A stretch of DNA of 64,000 nt from Streptomyces hyaluromycini (GTDB lineage: Bacteria; Actinomycetota; Actinomycetes; Streptomycetales; Streptomycetaceae). The DNA is taken from positions 1 through 64,000 of the forward strand of contig NZ_BCFL01000024.1 in NCBI RefSeq assembly GCF_002217755.1. Direction: 5' to 3'. The notes under the pieces were generated by a model. That model had not been told where the DNA came from and did no database searches. It saw nothing but the letters and a program-made list of their open reading frames with translations. Made by a program: the position numbers and the translations under genes. Below, in pieces: positions 49,937 to 58,169 of the stretch (position 1 is the stretch's first letter; each line of letters opens with the position of its first letter).

Positions 49937-50560
49937 TCAGGCCTTGGTGAGGTTGATGTCCTGCTGGCCGGTGGCGTGGAAGGACGGCAGCGGCAGGCCG
50001 CCCGTGGAGCGCAGCTCCATGATCGTGGCCTCGACGTGGGCCGCGCCGGGCTTCAGCTTCTCCGAGGTGACCTTGCCGGTGTTCTCCCTGCGGTGCTCGG
50101 CGTCGTCGCAGACGGCCCGGGTGCCGCCGATGCCGTGCTTGTAGTTCGGGGAGTCCTGGCTGACCGAGGAGCTGATGAACACCGGTCCGGTGGCACCGGT
50201 GCAGGTCTAGTGCCCCGGCAGGCAACGTTCGCCCCGTCGCGACGCCCGGCACGCTCCCCCACTGCCCGAAAGGCGTGGGAGGTGCCCCCACTCGCCGCAC
50301 CGGGCACAAGCCCAAGTACATCCAGTACGAGGGCCTGCACCCGGCACGCCGAGAGCACGCACCGGACGCCGCTCCTTGACGGGCAAACGTTGCCTGCCGG
50401 GGCACTAGGTACCCGAGAGGGTGACGGTGCCGTCGGAGGCGAGACGGCCGGTGCGGGCGACGGTGCCGGACTCGCCGGGGGCGGCGGTCACGGGGGCGGC
50501 GGCGGCGCACAGCAGGGCGACGGAACCGAGGGCCGCGGCGAGGAGGGGGCGTACGGGCAT
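49937..50560 (-). pseudogene. secreted DUF6299-like protein gene interrupted by a MITE
   Basis: ATG 50560 starts a Sec-type signal peptide (MPVRPLLAAALGSVALLCAA, then AAPVTAAPG). The mature part begins with GRLASDGTVTLSGT and then meets a TAG inside the inserted element at 50207-50408. Beyond the insertion the frame continues GATGPVFISSSVSQ, GIGGTRAVCDDAEHR, AAHVEATIMELRSTGGL and ends LTKA at 49937. The pieces together make a small secreted beta-sandwich-like protein resembling DUF6299, for which the name is tentative. The function of the family is unknown. The insertion splits the gene, so only a signal peptide plus about 25 residues could be made. Confidence 0.75.
50207..50408. mobile_element. 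202-bp MITE with 23-bp perfect terminal inverted repeats
   Basis: The ends are CTAGTGCCCCGGCAGGCAAC... at 50207 and its exact reverse complement ending at 50408; the repeat is perfect for 23 bp and continues with one mismatch. CTAG at both ends may be the target duplication, matching the CTAR target of IS5 relatives. The interior has no reading frame of note but includes the palindromic stretch around 50255-50290. It is probably mobilised by a transposase elsewhere in the genome. Confidence 0.88.
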
Positions 50561-50816
50561 GGTTTCCTTCCCGGATCGTGAGGATGCCGGGCGGCCGGGC
50601 CCGGGAGCGTGATCGTCACCCCTTCGGTGGCGCGTCCCGCCGTACCCGGGACGCCGGTCGTGTCCCGGAGCCGCGGCGACCGTCGTGGCCGCGTCCGGGA
50701 GTTGTCCGCGTGTTGTCACAGGTCGCGGCAGGAGGTTCCCCGGCGTTCACGGCAGGAGCATGGTCTGGTCATGCCGGTCGGCGACCGTGCCGGAGGCAGC
50801 CCCGTGGAGGTGCGCC

Positions 50817-51017
50817 ATGTGTTCCCACCAGTCCCCGAGCGCGACGGCCGACCGCGGCCTGGCGCACATCGTCGCCGCCCACCCCGAGCAGGGCTGGACC
50901 CTGTTGTGCGACGGGGCGATCGTCTTCGACGACACGGGCGAGCTGCACGCCGACGGCAGCGTGGTCCCGCCGCACCGCGGCCCGGCCGACCGCCGCGCCG
51001 TCGCCATCGCCGCCTGA
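50817..51017 (+). CDS. DUF5999 family small protein (66 aa)
   Basis: ATG 50817 follows a GGAGG site. The product begins MCSHQSPSATADRGLAHIVA and continues AHPEQGWTLLCDGAIVFDDTG, then an acidic stretch and a proline/histidine-rich end. This closely fits DUF5999, a small cytosolic family found almost only in Streptomyces and relatives, with no known function. The N-terminal Cys-x-His may bind metal. It is transcribed towards the paaX-like gene but separated from it by 114 bases. Confidence 0.85.
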   Translation: MCSHQSPSATADRGLAHIVAAHPEQGWTLLCDGAIVFDDTGELHADGSVVPPHRGPADRRAVAIAA

Positions 51018-51131
51018 CCCGGCACCGGGCACCGGGCACAGGTCGGCGGCCACCCGGGACGGGCCCCGGGAATCCTGACTCACGTTCAGCCGTGCACCGA
51101 AGGTGACCAGCAGCGATGCCGGGGACCTAAA

Positions 51132-51944
51132 ATGATCAACGTGCCCGAGCAACACGCCCCGAGGTCCCTCATCGTCACGCTCTACGGCGCGTACGGCCGC
51201 TTCCTGCCCGGCCCGGTGCCCGTCGCCGAGCTGATCCGGCTGCTGGCCGCCGTGGGCGTGGACGCCCCCTCCGTACGTTCGTCGGTGTCCCGGCTGAAAC
51301 GGCGCGGGCTGCTGGCCCCTGCCCGTACCGCGCAGGGCACCGCCGGATACGCGCTCTCCGCGGAGGCACGGCAGTTGCTCGAAGACGGCGACCGCCGGGT
51401 GTACGCCGACGCACCGCCGCAGGACGAGGGCTGGGTGCTCGCGGTGTTCTCGGTGCCCGAGTCGGAGCGGCAGAAGCGGCACGTGCTGCGCTCCCGGCTG
51501 GCCGGACTCGGCTTCGGCACCGCCGCGCCGGGCGTGTGGATCGCCCCGGCCCGGCTGTTCGAGGAGACCCGGCACACCCTGCGCCGGCTGGGCCTCGACC
51601 CGTACGTGGACTTCTTCCGGGGTGACCACCTCGGCTTCGCACCCACCACCGAGGCGGTCGCCCGCTGGTGGGACCTGACCGCGATCGCCAAGGCGCACGA
51701 GCAGTTCCTCGACGCCCACGAGCCGGTGCTGCGCGGCTGGGAACACCGGTCGGACACCCCGCCGGAGGACGCCTACCGCGACTATCTCCGCGCCCTCGAC
51801 TCCTGGCGCCACCTGCCGTACACCGACCCCGGACTGCCGACGGGCCTGCTGCCCGCCGACTGGCCCGGCACCCGCTCGGCGGCCGTCTTCCGCGCACTGC
51901 ACGAGCGGCTGCGGGAGGCCGGGGGCGCCTTCGTCGGCCTGTGA
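51132..51944 (+). CDS. PaaX family transcriptional regulator
   Basis: The 270-residue protein has the PaaX layout. The N-terminal winged helix is ARSLIVTLYGAYGRF-like with SVRSSVSRLKRRGLLAPART. The central PaaX domain is GWVLAVFSVPESERQKRHVL, then LRSRLAGLGFGTAAPGVWIA. The C-terminus has DLTAIAKAHEQFLDAHEPVL. PaaX repressors respond to aryl-CoA thioesters such as phenylacetyl-CoA. No phenylacetate genes are adjacent, so its target lies elsewhere. ATG 51132 is the family-typical start (MINVPEQHAPRSLI). Confidence 0.92.
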   Translation: MINVPEQHAPRSLIVTLYGAYGRFLPGPVPVAELIRLLAAVGVDAPSVRSSVSRLKRRGLLAPARTAQGTAGYALSAEARQLLEDGDRRVYADAPPQDEGWVLAVFSVPESERQKRHVLRSRLAGLGFGTAAPGVWIAPARLFEETRHTLRRLGLDPYVDFFRGDHLGFAPTTEAVARWWDLTAIAKAHEQFLDAHEPVLRGWEHRSDTPPEDAYRDYLRALDSWRHLPYTDPGLPTGLLPADWPGTRSAAVFRALHERLREAGGAFVGL

Positions 51945-52088
51945 CCCGGCTCCGTGGGCCCGGGTGACCGGCTCTGTGAACAGCCGGACGGCCCTCTGTG
52001 AAATGTTCATTGCAGGAGTCTGTGACCTCTTGCGTACCAGGAGTCACTCAGTTAAACCTCAGCTTCCTTAACCACTCCTCTCAGACTT

Positions 52089-52136
52089 CTTACCTACTCT
52101 TCGACGGGTCGTACGCGGGTTTGACGAGTAGGTAAG
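52089..52136 (+). promoter_or_regulatory. leader hairpin / operator upstream of cysC
   Basis: CTTACCTACTC (52089-52099) and GAGTAGGTAAG (52126-52136) form a perfect 11-bp inverted repeat ending 17 bases before the cysC ATG, close to its ribosome site. A short upstream ORF (ATG 52003, MFIAGVCDLLRTRS) contains one Cys codon. The hairpin could hide the cysC ribosome site or be a protein site for sulfur control. No tandem Cys codons are present, so classic Cys attenuation is not supported. Confidence 0.5.
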
Positions 52137-52153
52137 GAAGAGGTCTGTTGCGC

Positions 52154-52705
52154 ATGACCACCACGCCAAGGGCTCAGGGAGCCACGGTCTGGCTGACGGG
52201 ACTGCCGAGCGCGGGGAAGACGACGATCGCCCGCCTCCTCGGCGACCGGCTCAAGGCCGAAGGACATCGCGTGGAGGTTCTCGACGGCGACGAGATACGC
52301 CGCTTCCTCTCGGCCGGCCTCGGCTTCTCCCGGGCGGACCGCAACACCAACGTGCAGCGCATCGGCCTGGTCGCCGAGGTGCTCGCGCGCAACGGCGTGC
52401 TCTGCGTCGTCCCGGTCATCGCCCCCTACGCCGACAGCCGCGAGGCGGTGCGGGGCCGGCACGAGAAGAGCGGGACGCCGTACCTGGAGGTGCATGTGGC
52501 GACCCCGGTCGAGGTGTGCAGCGAGCGGGACGTGAAGGGCCTGTACGCCAAGCAGGCCGCGGGCGAGCTGACCGGGCTGACCGGTGTCGACGACCCGTAC
52601 GAGCCGCCCGCCGATCCGGCGCTGGTGCTGCGCACCCAGGAGCAGGCCCCGCAGGAGTCGGCGGACGCGGTGCACGCGCTGCTGGTGGAGCGGGGGCTGG
52701 CATGA
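52154..52705 (+). CDS. cysC: adenylylsulfate (APS) kinase
   Basis: The 183-residue kinase phosphorylates APS to PAPS. It has P-loop GLPSAGKT at 16-23, the APS-site motif DGDEIRRFLSAGLGFSRADR, and NVQRIGLVAEVLARNGVLCV. The lid region is VKGLYAKQAAGELTGLTGVD, then DPYEPPADPAL. The usual FISP segment is present as VIAPYADSR. ATG 52154 was taken; a TTG at 52148 is in frame. The stop overlaps cysD (ATGA at 52702-52705). First gene of a sulfate-activation operon. Confidence 0.95.
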   Translation: MTTTPRAQGATVWLTGLPSAGKTTIARLLGDRLKAEGHRVEVLDGDEIRRFLSAGLGFSRADRNTNVQRIGLVAEVLARNGVLCVVPVIAPYADSREAVRGRHEKSGTPYLEVHVATPVEVCSERDVKGLYAKQAAGELTGLTGVDDPYEPPADPALVLRTQEQAPQESADAVHALLVERGLA

Positions 52706-53604
52706 GCACCTTCACGCTGTCCCATCTGGACGCGCTGGAGTCCGAGGCGGTCCACATCTTCCGTGAGGTGGCGGGCGAGTTCGAGCGGCCGGTGATCCTG
52801 TTCTCCGGCGGCAAGGACTCCATCGTCATGCTGCACCTGGCGCTGAAGGCGTTCGCCCCGGCGGCGGTCCCGTTCTCGCTGCTGCATGTGGACACCGGGC
52901 ACAACTTCCCCGAGGTCCTTGAGTACCGGGACCGTGTGGTGGCCGCACATGGGCTGCGCCTCCATGTGGCCTCCGTACAGGACTACATCGACCGCGGTGT
53001 GCTGCGCGAGCGTCCCGACGGCACCCGCAACCCGCTGCAGACCGTGCCGCTGACGGAGAAGATCCAGAGCGAGAGGTTCGACGCGGTCTTCGGCGGCGGC
53101 CGCCGGGACGAGGAGAAGGCCCGCGCCAAGGAGCGCGTCTTCTCCCTGCGCGACGAGTTCTCCCAGTGGGACCCGCGCCGCCAGCGCCCCGAACTGTGGA
53201 ACCTGTACAACGGCCGGCACGCCCCCGGCGAGCACGTCCGCGTGTTTCCCCTGAGCAACTGGACCGAACTGGACGTCTGGCAGTACATCGCCCGAGAGGA
53301 GATCGAACTGCCGGAGATCTACTACGCCCACCGCCGCGAGGTCTTCATGCGCGGCGGGATGTGGCTGACGGCCGGTGAGTGGGGCGGGCCGCGGGAGAAC
53401 GAGACGGTCGAGAAGCGGCAGGTGCGCTACCGGACCGTCGGTGACATGTCCTGCACGGGCGCGGTGGACTCCGGCGCCGACAGCATCGAGAAGGTGATCG
53501 CCGAGATCGCCGCCTCCCGTCTCACCGAGCGCGGCGCGACGCGTGCCGACGACAAGCTCTCCGAGGCCGCGATGGAAGACCGCAAGCGCGAGGGGTACTT
53601 CTAA
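52702..53604 (+). CDS. cysD: sulfate adenylyltransferase subunit 2
   Basis: The 300-residue CysD has the PP-loop SGGKDS at 35-40, LLHVDTGHNFPEVLEYRD, and AVFGGGRRDEEKARAKERVF. The C-terminal signature GDMSCTGAVDSGADSIEKVI leads to MEDRKREGYF at the end. It forms the ATP sulfurylase with CysN, making APS from sulfate and ATP. Translation is coupled to cysC by a 4-base overlap, and cysN starts two bases after its stop. Confidence 0.97.
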   Translation: MSTFTLSHLDALESEAVHIFREVAGEFERPVILFSGGKDSIVMLHLALKAFAPAAVPFSLLHVDTGHNFPEVLEYRDRVVAAHGLRLHVASVQDYIDRGVLRERPDGTRNPLQTVPLTEKIQSERFDAVFGGGRRDEEKARAKERVFSLRDEFSQWDPRRQRPELWNLYNGRHAPGEHVRVFPLSNWTELDVWQYIAREEIELPEIYYAHRREVFMRGGMWLTAGEWGGPRENETVEKRQVRYRTVGDMSCTGAVDSGADSIEKVIAEIAASRLTERGATRADDKLSEAAMEDRKREGYF

Positions 53605-53606
53605 GC

Positions 53607-54815
53607 ATGAGCACGACCATCGACACCCTGCGGTTCGCGACCGCGGGCTCCGTCGACGACGGCAAGTCCACCCTCGTCGGACGGCTCCTGCACGACTCCA
53701 AGTCGGTCCTCACCGACCAGCTGGAAGCCGTCGAGCGCGCCTCCGCCAGCCGCGGCCAGGACACCCCCGACCTCGCCCTCCTCACCGACGGCCTGCGCGC
53801 CGAACGCGAACAGGGCATCACCATCGACGTGGCCTACCGCTACTTCGCCACCCCCAAGCGCCGCTTCATCCTCGCCGACACCCCGGGCCATGTGCAGTAC
53901 ACCCGCAACATGGTCACCGGCGCCTCCACCGCCGAGCTGGCGATCATCCTGGTCGACGCCCGCAACGGGGTCGTCGAGCAGACCCGCCGGCACGCCGCCG
54001 TGGCCGCGCTGCTGCGCGTCCCGCACGTCGTCCTCGCCGTCAACAAGATGGACCTGGTCGGCTACGAGCGGGCCGAGTTCGAGCGGATCGTCGCCGACTT
54101 CACCGCCCAGACCGCCGAGCTGGGGCTCCCCGAGGTCACCCCGATCCCGGTCTCGGCGCTGGTGGGCGACAACGTCGTCGACCGTTCCGCGCACATGGAC
54201 TGGTACGGCGGCCCGGCGCTCCTGGAGTTCCTGGAGAACGTCCCGGTGGCCGCGGACCCGGCCGACGCCCCGGTCCGCTTCCCGGTCCAGTACGTCATCC
54301 GGCACGGTGACATCCGTCACTACGCCGGCCAGCTGGTCTCCGGCTCGGTACGGGTCGGCGACCGGGTCACCGTGCACCCCTCCGGCGAGACCTCCGAGAT
54401 CGCGGCGATCGACGTGCTCGGCACCGAGGTCGAAGCGGCGCACGCCCCGCAGTCCATCGGGGTGCGCCTGGCGGACCAGCGGGACGTCTCGCGCGGCGAC
54501 ATGATCACCGCCGGACCGGAGGCGCCCGCGCTCACCCAGGACGTCACGGCCGCCGTCTGCCATCTGGCCGACCGGCCGCTCAGGGTCGGCGACCGGGTGC
54601 TGCTCAAGCACACCACCCGGACCGTCAAGGCGATCGTCCGCGACCTGGCGGGCGCCACCGAGCTGACCGCCAACGACCTGGGCCGGATCACCCTGCGCAG
54701 CGCCGAGCCGCTGCCGCTGGACGCCTACGCGGCCTCCCGCCGCACCGGTGCGTTCATCCTGATCGACCCGGCGGACGGCGCGACGCTGACCGCGGGGATG
54801 GTCGAGTTCGGCTGA
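53607..54815 (+). CDS. cysN: sulfate adenylyltransferase subunit 1 (GTPase)
   Basis: CysN is an EF-Tu-like GTPase driving APS synthesis. G1 is GSVDDGKS at 14-21, switch II is DTPGHVQYTRNMVTGAS, and the G4 motif is LAVNKMDLVGYE. Domains 2 and 3 follow, with RHYAGQLVSGSVRVGDRVTV and ending DPADGATLTAGMVEFG. At 402 residues it is on the short side for the family, mostly by a short N-terminus. It is last in the operon and is followed after 13 bases by a terminator. No cysH, cysI or transport gene is linked here. Confidence 0.96.
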   Translation: MSTTIDTLRFATAGSVDDGKSTLVGRLLHDSKSVLTDQLEAVERASASRGQDTPDLALLTDGLRAEREQGITIDVAYRYFATPKRRFILADTPGHVQYTRNMVTGASTAELAIILVDARNGVVEQTRRHAAVAALLRVPHVVLAVNKMDLVGYERAEFERIVADFTAQTAELGLPEVTPIPVSALVGDNVVDRSAHMDWYGGPALLEFLENVPVAADPADAPVRFPVQYVIRHGDIRHYAGQLVSGSVRVGDRVTVHPSGETSEIAAIDVLGTEVEAAHAPQSIGVRLADQRDVSRGDMITAGPEAPALTQDVTAAVCHLADRPLRVGDRVLLKHTTRTVKAIVRDLAGATELTANDLGRITLRSAEPLPLDAYAASRRTGAFILIDPADGATLTAGMVEFG

Positions 54816-54828
54816 TCCCCGCACGCAC

Positions 54829-54866
54829 GTGAAGGAGCCCCCGGCAGCTGCCGGGGGCTCCTTCAC
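54829..54866 (+). terminator. terminator of the cysCDN operon
   Basis: GTGAAGGAGCCCCCGGCAG and its exact mirror form a 38-base self-complementary sequence (19-bp arms with the loop within GCAGCTGC). It starts 13 bases after the cysN stop. Confidence 0.88.
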
Positions 54867-55052
54867 GTTCCGGACGGACGGTCACAAGGTCACGGCGCGT
54901 CAATAACGCGGTAACAGTGCGGGCGCGGGTGCGAGACGGCCCGTCGGCCGGGGTAAGCAGCCCGTTACCGGGACGAAGGTCCGGTCCGGGGCCCGCCGTC
55001 GGGTTCCGGAACGGGACCCGTACCATTCCTACAGTTGAAAGCAGGACAAGCA

Positions 55053-55520
55053 GTGATCGCCTGCGCCATGAACGGAATCGCCGTGTACGAACCACCTTCC
55101 GCAGCCGCCTCCTGGCGTATCGCGCTGCCGCACACCGTCGCGGCCGTGCCGGTCGCCCGTGCCCTGGTGCGCTCGGCGATGGAGGAGACGGACCACGCGG
55201 CGGACACCGACACCGCCGAACTGCTCACGGCGGAACTGGTCGCCAACGCGGTGGAGCACACCGCAGGCCGGGGGCCGATAGAGCTGGTCGTCGAGCTGCT
55301 GCCGGGGGGCTGCAAGGTCGAGGTGCACGACCCGGACCCGGCGCCGCCCGGCCATCTCACCCGTCCGGTGATCGAGGAGCCCGACCCCATGCAGGAGGGC
55401 GGGCGCGGCCTGCTGCTGATCCGCGCCCTGAGCTCGTCCTGCGGGCACCGCCCCACCGAGTCCGGCAAGGCGGTGTGGTTCAGGCTTCCTGCAGTACCGC
55501 GTCAGTGGCGTCGGGCGTGA
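55053..55520 (+). CDS. HATPase-domain protein (anti-sigma-factor / RsbW-like)
   Basis: The product has about 155 residues and is a single GHKL ATPase domain: N box LLTAELVANAVEHTAGRGP, G1 box CKVEVHDPDPAPP, and G2 box MQEGGRGLLLIRALSS. Streptomyces encode many such RsbW-like single-domain kinases that bind sigma factors or anti-anti-sigma factors. No sigma gene is adjacent. GTG 55053 was chosen for its AGGA site; TTG 55035 and ATG 55068 are alternatives. The 3' end overlaps the convergent permease gene by 41 bases. Confidence 0.85.
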   Translation: MIACAMNGIAVYEPPSAAASWRIALPHTVAAVPVARALVRSAMEETDHAADTDTAELLTAELVANAVEHTAGRGPIELVVELLPGGCKVEVHDPDPAPPGHLTRPVIEEPDPMQEGGRGLLLIRALSSSCGHRPTESGKAVWFRLPAVPRQWRRA

Positions 55521-56922
55521 CGGTGTCGCTCTTCACCAGGGCCAGCGTGGAGTTCCGGCGGCCGTAGCCGAGGTAGACCAGCAGGCCCACGGCCAGGAAG
55601 ACGGCGAACTGGATCCAGGTCGTCCACCCGGTCTCGTACATGAGGTACAGACAGAAGCCGACGCCCAGCAGGGGCACGACCGGGTAGAGCGGTACCCGGA
55701 AAGTGCGGGCGAGGGCCGGTTCGCGGCGGCGCAGGGCGATCACGGCGATGTTCACCACGGCCATGATCGCGAGGGTGCCGATGGTGCACAGGTTCATCAC
55801 CGCGTCCAGCGAGGCGAAGGCCGCAGGGAGTGCGAAGACGGCCGCGACGATCAGGGTGCCCGCGACCGGGGTGGCGGTCTTCGGGGAGACCTTCTCGAAG
55901 ACGCGCGGGATCAGGCCGTCCCGGGACATGGACATGAGGATGCGGGTCTGGCCGTACATCACCGCGAGAACGACCGAGGCGATGGCGACGACCGCGCCGA
56001 AGGCGATCACTCCGCCGCCGATCGTGGATCCGGTGACCTGGTTGACGACGTAGGAGAGGGCGGCGGGACGGCCCGCGACCTGGTCGCCGCCGATGGCGCC
56101 GATGGCGGCCAGCGCGACCGCGCAGTACAGCAGGGTGACGACGCCCATGCAGACGAGGACGGCGACCGGGATGTCCCGGCGCGGGTTCTTGGCCTCCTCG
56201 CCGGCCGTGGTGATCGCGTCGAAGCCGATGTAGGAGAAGAACGCGGCGGTGGTGCCCGCGCCGATGCCGCCGAGGCCGGCCGGGGAGAACGGCACGAGGT
56301 TGCCGTCCTTGAAGGCGCTGAAGCCGATCGCGCAGAAGGCGACCAGGATGATCAGCTTCACGGCCGCCATCGCGGCGGTGGCCCGGGCGCTCTCCCGCAC
56401 CCCGCGCACCAGCAGCACGGCGGCCATCGCGATGACGATCACGGCGGGGAGGTTCACGACCCCGCCGTCACCGGGGCCCGCCGACAGGGCGTGCGGGAGC
56501 TGGAGGCCGGTGAGGCTGTGCAGCAGTTCGTTGACGTACTGGCTCCAGCCGACCGCGACGGCCGAGATCGAGATGCCGTATTCGAGGAGCAGGCACCAGC
56601 CGACCAGGAAGGCCGTGGACTCGCCGAGCCCGGCGTAGGCGAAGGAGTACGACGACCCGGAGACCGGGATCGCGCCGCCCAGCTCGGCGAAGGCGAGGGC
56701 GGTGAAGACGCAGGTGATCGCGGCGAGCACGAAGGAGACGACGACGGCCGGGCCGGCCTGGGCGACCGAGTCGGAGAGGCCGACGAAGATGCCGGTGCCG
56801 ACGATCGCGCCGATACCGAAGCAGATCAGCTGGAAGAGGCCCATGGTGCGGCGGAGGCCGTGGCCCGCGCGGTCGGCGCCGGATTCGGCGACCAGCAGGT
56901 GCGGGGACTTGATGCGGGGCAT
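55480..56922 (-). CDS. APC-family amino-acid permease
   Basis: The 480-residue membrane protein has about 12-13 transmembrane helices. TM1 is ICFGIGAIVGTGIFVGLS (the APC G-x-G motif), TM3 follows VSGSSYSFAYAGLGESTAFL, TM6 is FFSYIGFDAITTAGEEAKNP, and a loop has RRDIPVAVLV. This is the cationic amino-acid transporter (CAT) type. It lies 104 bases downstream of the arcB gene on the same strand and beyond it arcA, so arginine or ornithine transport, possibly exchange, is the natural inference. Start ATG 56922 gives MPRIKSPHLLVAE. Confidence 0.9.
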   Translation of the reverse strand: MPRIKSPHLLVAESGADRAGHGLRRTMGLFQLICFGIGAIVGTGIFVGLSDSVAQAGPAVVVSFVLAAITCVFTALAFAELGGAIPVSGSSYSFAYAGLGESTAFLVGWCLLLEYGISISAVAVGWSQYVNELLHSLTGLQLPHALSAGPGDGGVVNLPAVIVIAMAAVLLVRGVRESARATAAMAAVKLIILVAFCAIGFSAFKDGNLVPFSPAGLGGIGAGTTAAFFSYIGFDAITTAGEEAKNPRRDIPVAVLVCMGVVTLLYCAVALAAIGAIGGDQVAGRPAALSYVVNQVTGSTIGGGVIAFGAVVAIASVVLAVMYGQTRILMSMSRDGLIPRVFEKVSPKTATPVAGTLIVAAVFALPAAFASLDAVMNLCTIGTLAIMAVVNIAVIALRRREPALARTFRVPLYPVVPLLGVGFCLYLMYETGWTTWIQFAVFLAVGLLVYLGYGRRNSTLALVKSDTVTPDATDAVLQEA

Positions 56923-57025
56923 GCGGGTGGTGCTCGTTTCTGGTGGTGCGGGTGCGATCCGGGTTCGGTCGCGGTGGCGGCCCGGGCGTGGGGTGGTGCC
57001 GGGCCGCCGGAAAGGACAGGGCCGG

Positions 57026-58033
57026 TCAGGCGAGGGTGGCCACCAGGACCGCCTTGATGGTGTGCATCCGGTTCTCGGCCTCGTCGAAGACGACCGAGTG
57101 CTCGGACTCGAACACCTCGTCGGTGACCTCCAGCTCGGTCAGTCCGTGCCGCTCGTGGATCTCGCGGCCGACGACGGTGCCGAGGTCGTGGAAGGCCGGC
57201 AGGCAGTGCAGGAACTTGACGTCGGCGTTGCCGGTGGCGCGCAGCACGTCCATGGTGACGGCGTAGGGGCCGAGCAGCGCGATGCGCTCGTCCCAGACCT
57301 CCTTGGGCTCGCCCATCGACACCCAGACGTCGGTGGCGACGAAGTCGGCGCCGCGCACCCCGTCCTTCACGTCCTCGGTGAGCGTGATCCGGGCGCCCGA
57401 CGCGCCGGCGAGCTGCTGGGCCAGCTCGACGATGGTGTCGTCCGGCCACAGCAGCCGGGGCGCGACGATCCGGACGTCCATGCCGAGCAGGGCGCCGGTG
57501 ACGAGGTAGGAGTTGCCCATGTTGTAGCGGGCGTCGCCGAGGTAGGCGAAGGCGATCCCGTCGAGCGGCTTGTCGCTGTGCTCGGTCATGGTGAGCACGT
57601 CGGCGAGCATCTGGGTGGGGTGCCACTCGTCGGTGAGGCCGTTGTAGACGGGCACCCCGGCGAACGCGGCCAGCTCCTCGACGACGCCCTGGCCGTGCCC
57701 GCGGTACTCGATCGCGTCGTACATCCGGCCGAGGACCCGGGCGGTGTCCTTCACCGACTCCTTGTGCCCGAGCTGCGAGCCGGCCGGGTCGAGGTAGGTC
57801 GTGGAAGCGCCCTGGTCCGCGGCGGCGACCTCGAAGGCGCAGCGGGTGCGGGTGGAGGTCTTCTCGAAGACCAGCGCGATGTTCCTGCCCCGCAGGTACT
57901 GCGTCTCGGCCCCGGCCTTCTTGGCCGCCTTCAGCTCGGCGGCCAGCTCGACCAGCCCGCGGAACTCCTCCTGGGTGAAGTCCAGCTCCTTGAGGAAGTG
58001 GCGGCCGGCGAGGGCGGTCGGGACAGTCGCCAT
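57026..58033 (-). CDS. arcB: ornithine carbamoyltransferase
   Basis: This 335-residue OTC has the carbamoyl-phosphate site FEKTSTRTRCAFEVAA, the HPTQ motif in GLTDEWHPTQMLADVLTM, DARYNMGNSYLVTGALLGMD and the ornithine-site FLHCLPAFHDLGT. With the arginine deiminase next to it, the catabolic role (citrulline to ornithine plus carbamoyl phosphate) is likely, hence arcB rather than argF; sequence alone cannot exclude the anabolic enzyme. ATG 58033 with GGAG eight bases upstream was preferred over 58093. Two GTATAGA repeats lie just upstream. Confidence 0.92.
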   Translation of the reverse strand: MATVPTALAGRHFLKELDFTQEEFRGLVELAAELKAAKKAGAETQYLRGRNIALVFEKTSTRTRCAFEVAAADQGASTTYLDPAGSQLGHKESVKDTARVLGRMYDAIEYRGHGQGVVEELAAFAGVPVYNGLTDEWHPTQMLADVLTMTEHSDKPLDGIAFAYLGDARYNMGNSYLVTGALLGMDVRIVAPRLLWPDDTIVELAQQLAGASGARITLTEDVKDGVRGADFVATDVWVSMGEPKEVWDERIALLGPYAVTMDVLRATGNADVKFLHCLPAFHDLGTVVGREIHERHGLTELEVTDEVFESEHSVVFDEAENRMHTIKAVLVATLA

Positions 58034-58076
58034 GGGGGCGCTCCAGCGGTTGGGGTCGACTTCGGGACATTGGAAG

Positions 58077-58103
58077 TCTATACGATGTTCCACATTTCTA
58101 TAC
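58077..58103 (-). promoter_or_regulatory. twin GTATAGA repeats upstream of arcB
   Basis: On the coding strand of arcB, GTATAGA occurs twice (58097-58103 and 58077-58083), 20 bases apart, around the imperfect palindrome ATGTGGAACAT (58085-58095). AT-rich motifs stand out in this GC-rich context. They could be a -10 pair or a regulator site, with the second repeat 44 bases before the ATG. The sequence does not match an ARG box I know. Confidence 0.4.
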
Positions 58104-58130
58104 AGGTCTCTTGGGGTGGGGGCGCCAGTG

Positions 58131-58169
58131 GTATGTCACATGTCATGCGTGACGCGCGACATGTCATAC
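58131..58169. promoter_or_regulatory. inverted repeat between arcB and arcA
   Basis: GTATGTCACATGTC (58131-58144) and GACATGTCATAC (58158-58169) are near-complementary (12 of 14 with a 2-base slip). The element overlaps the arcA stop codon and lies upstream of arcB, so it may attenuate between the two genes or bind a regulator. Confidence 0.5.
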
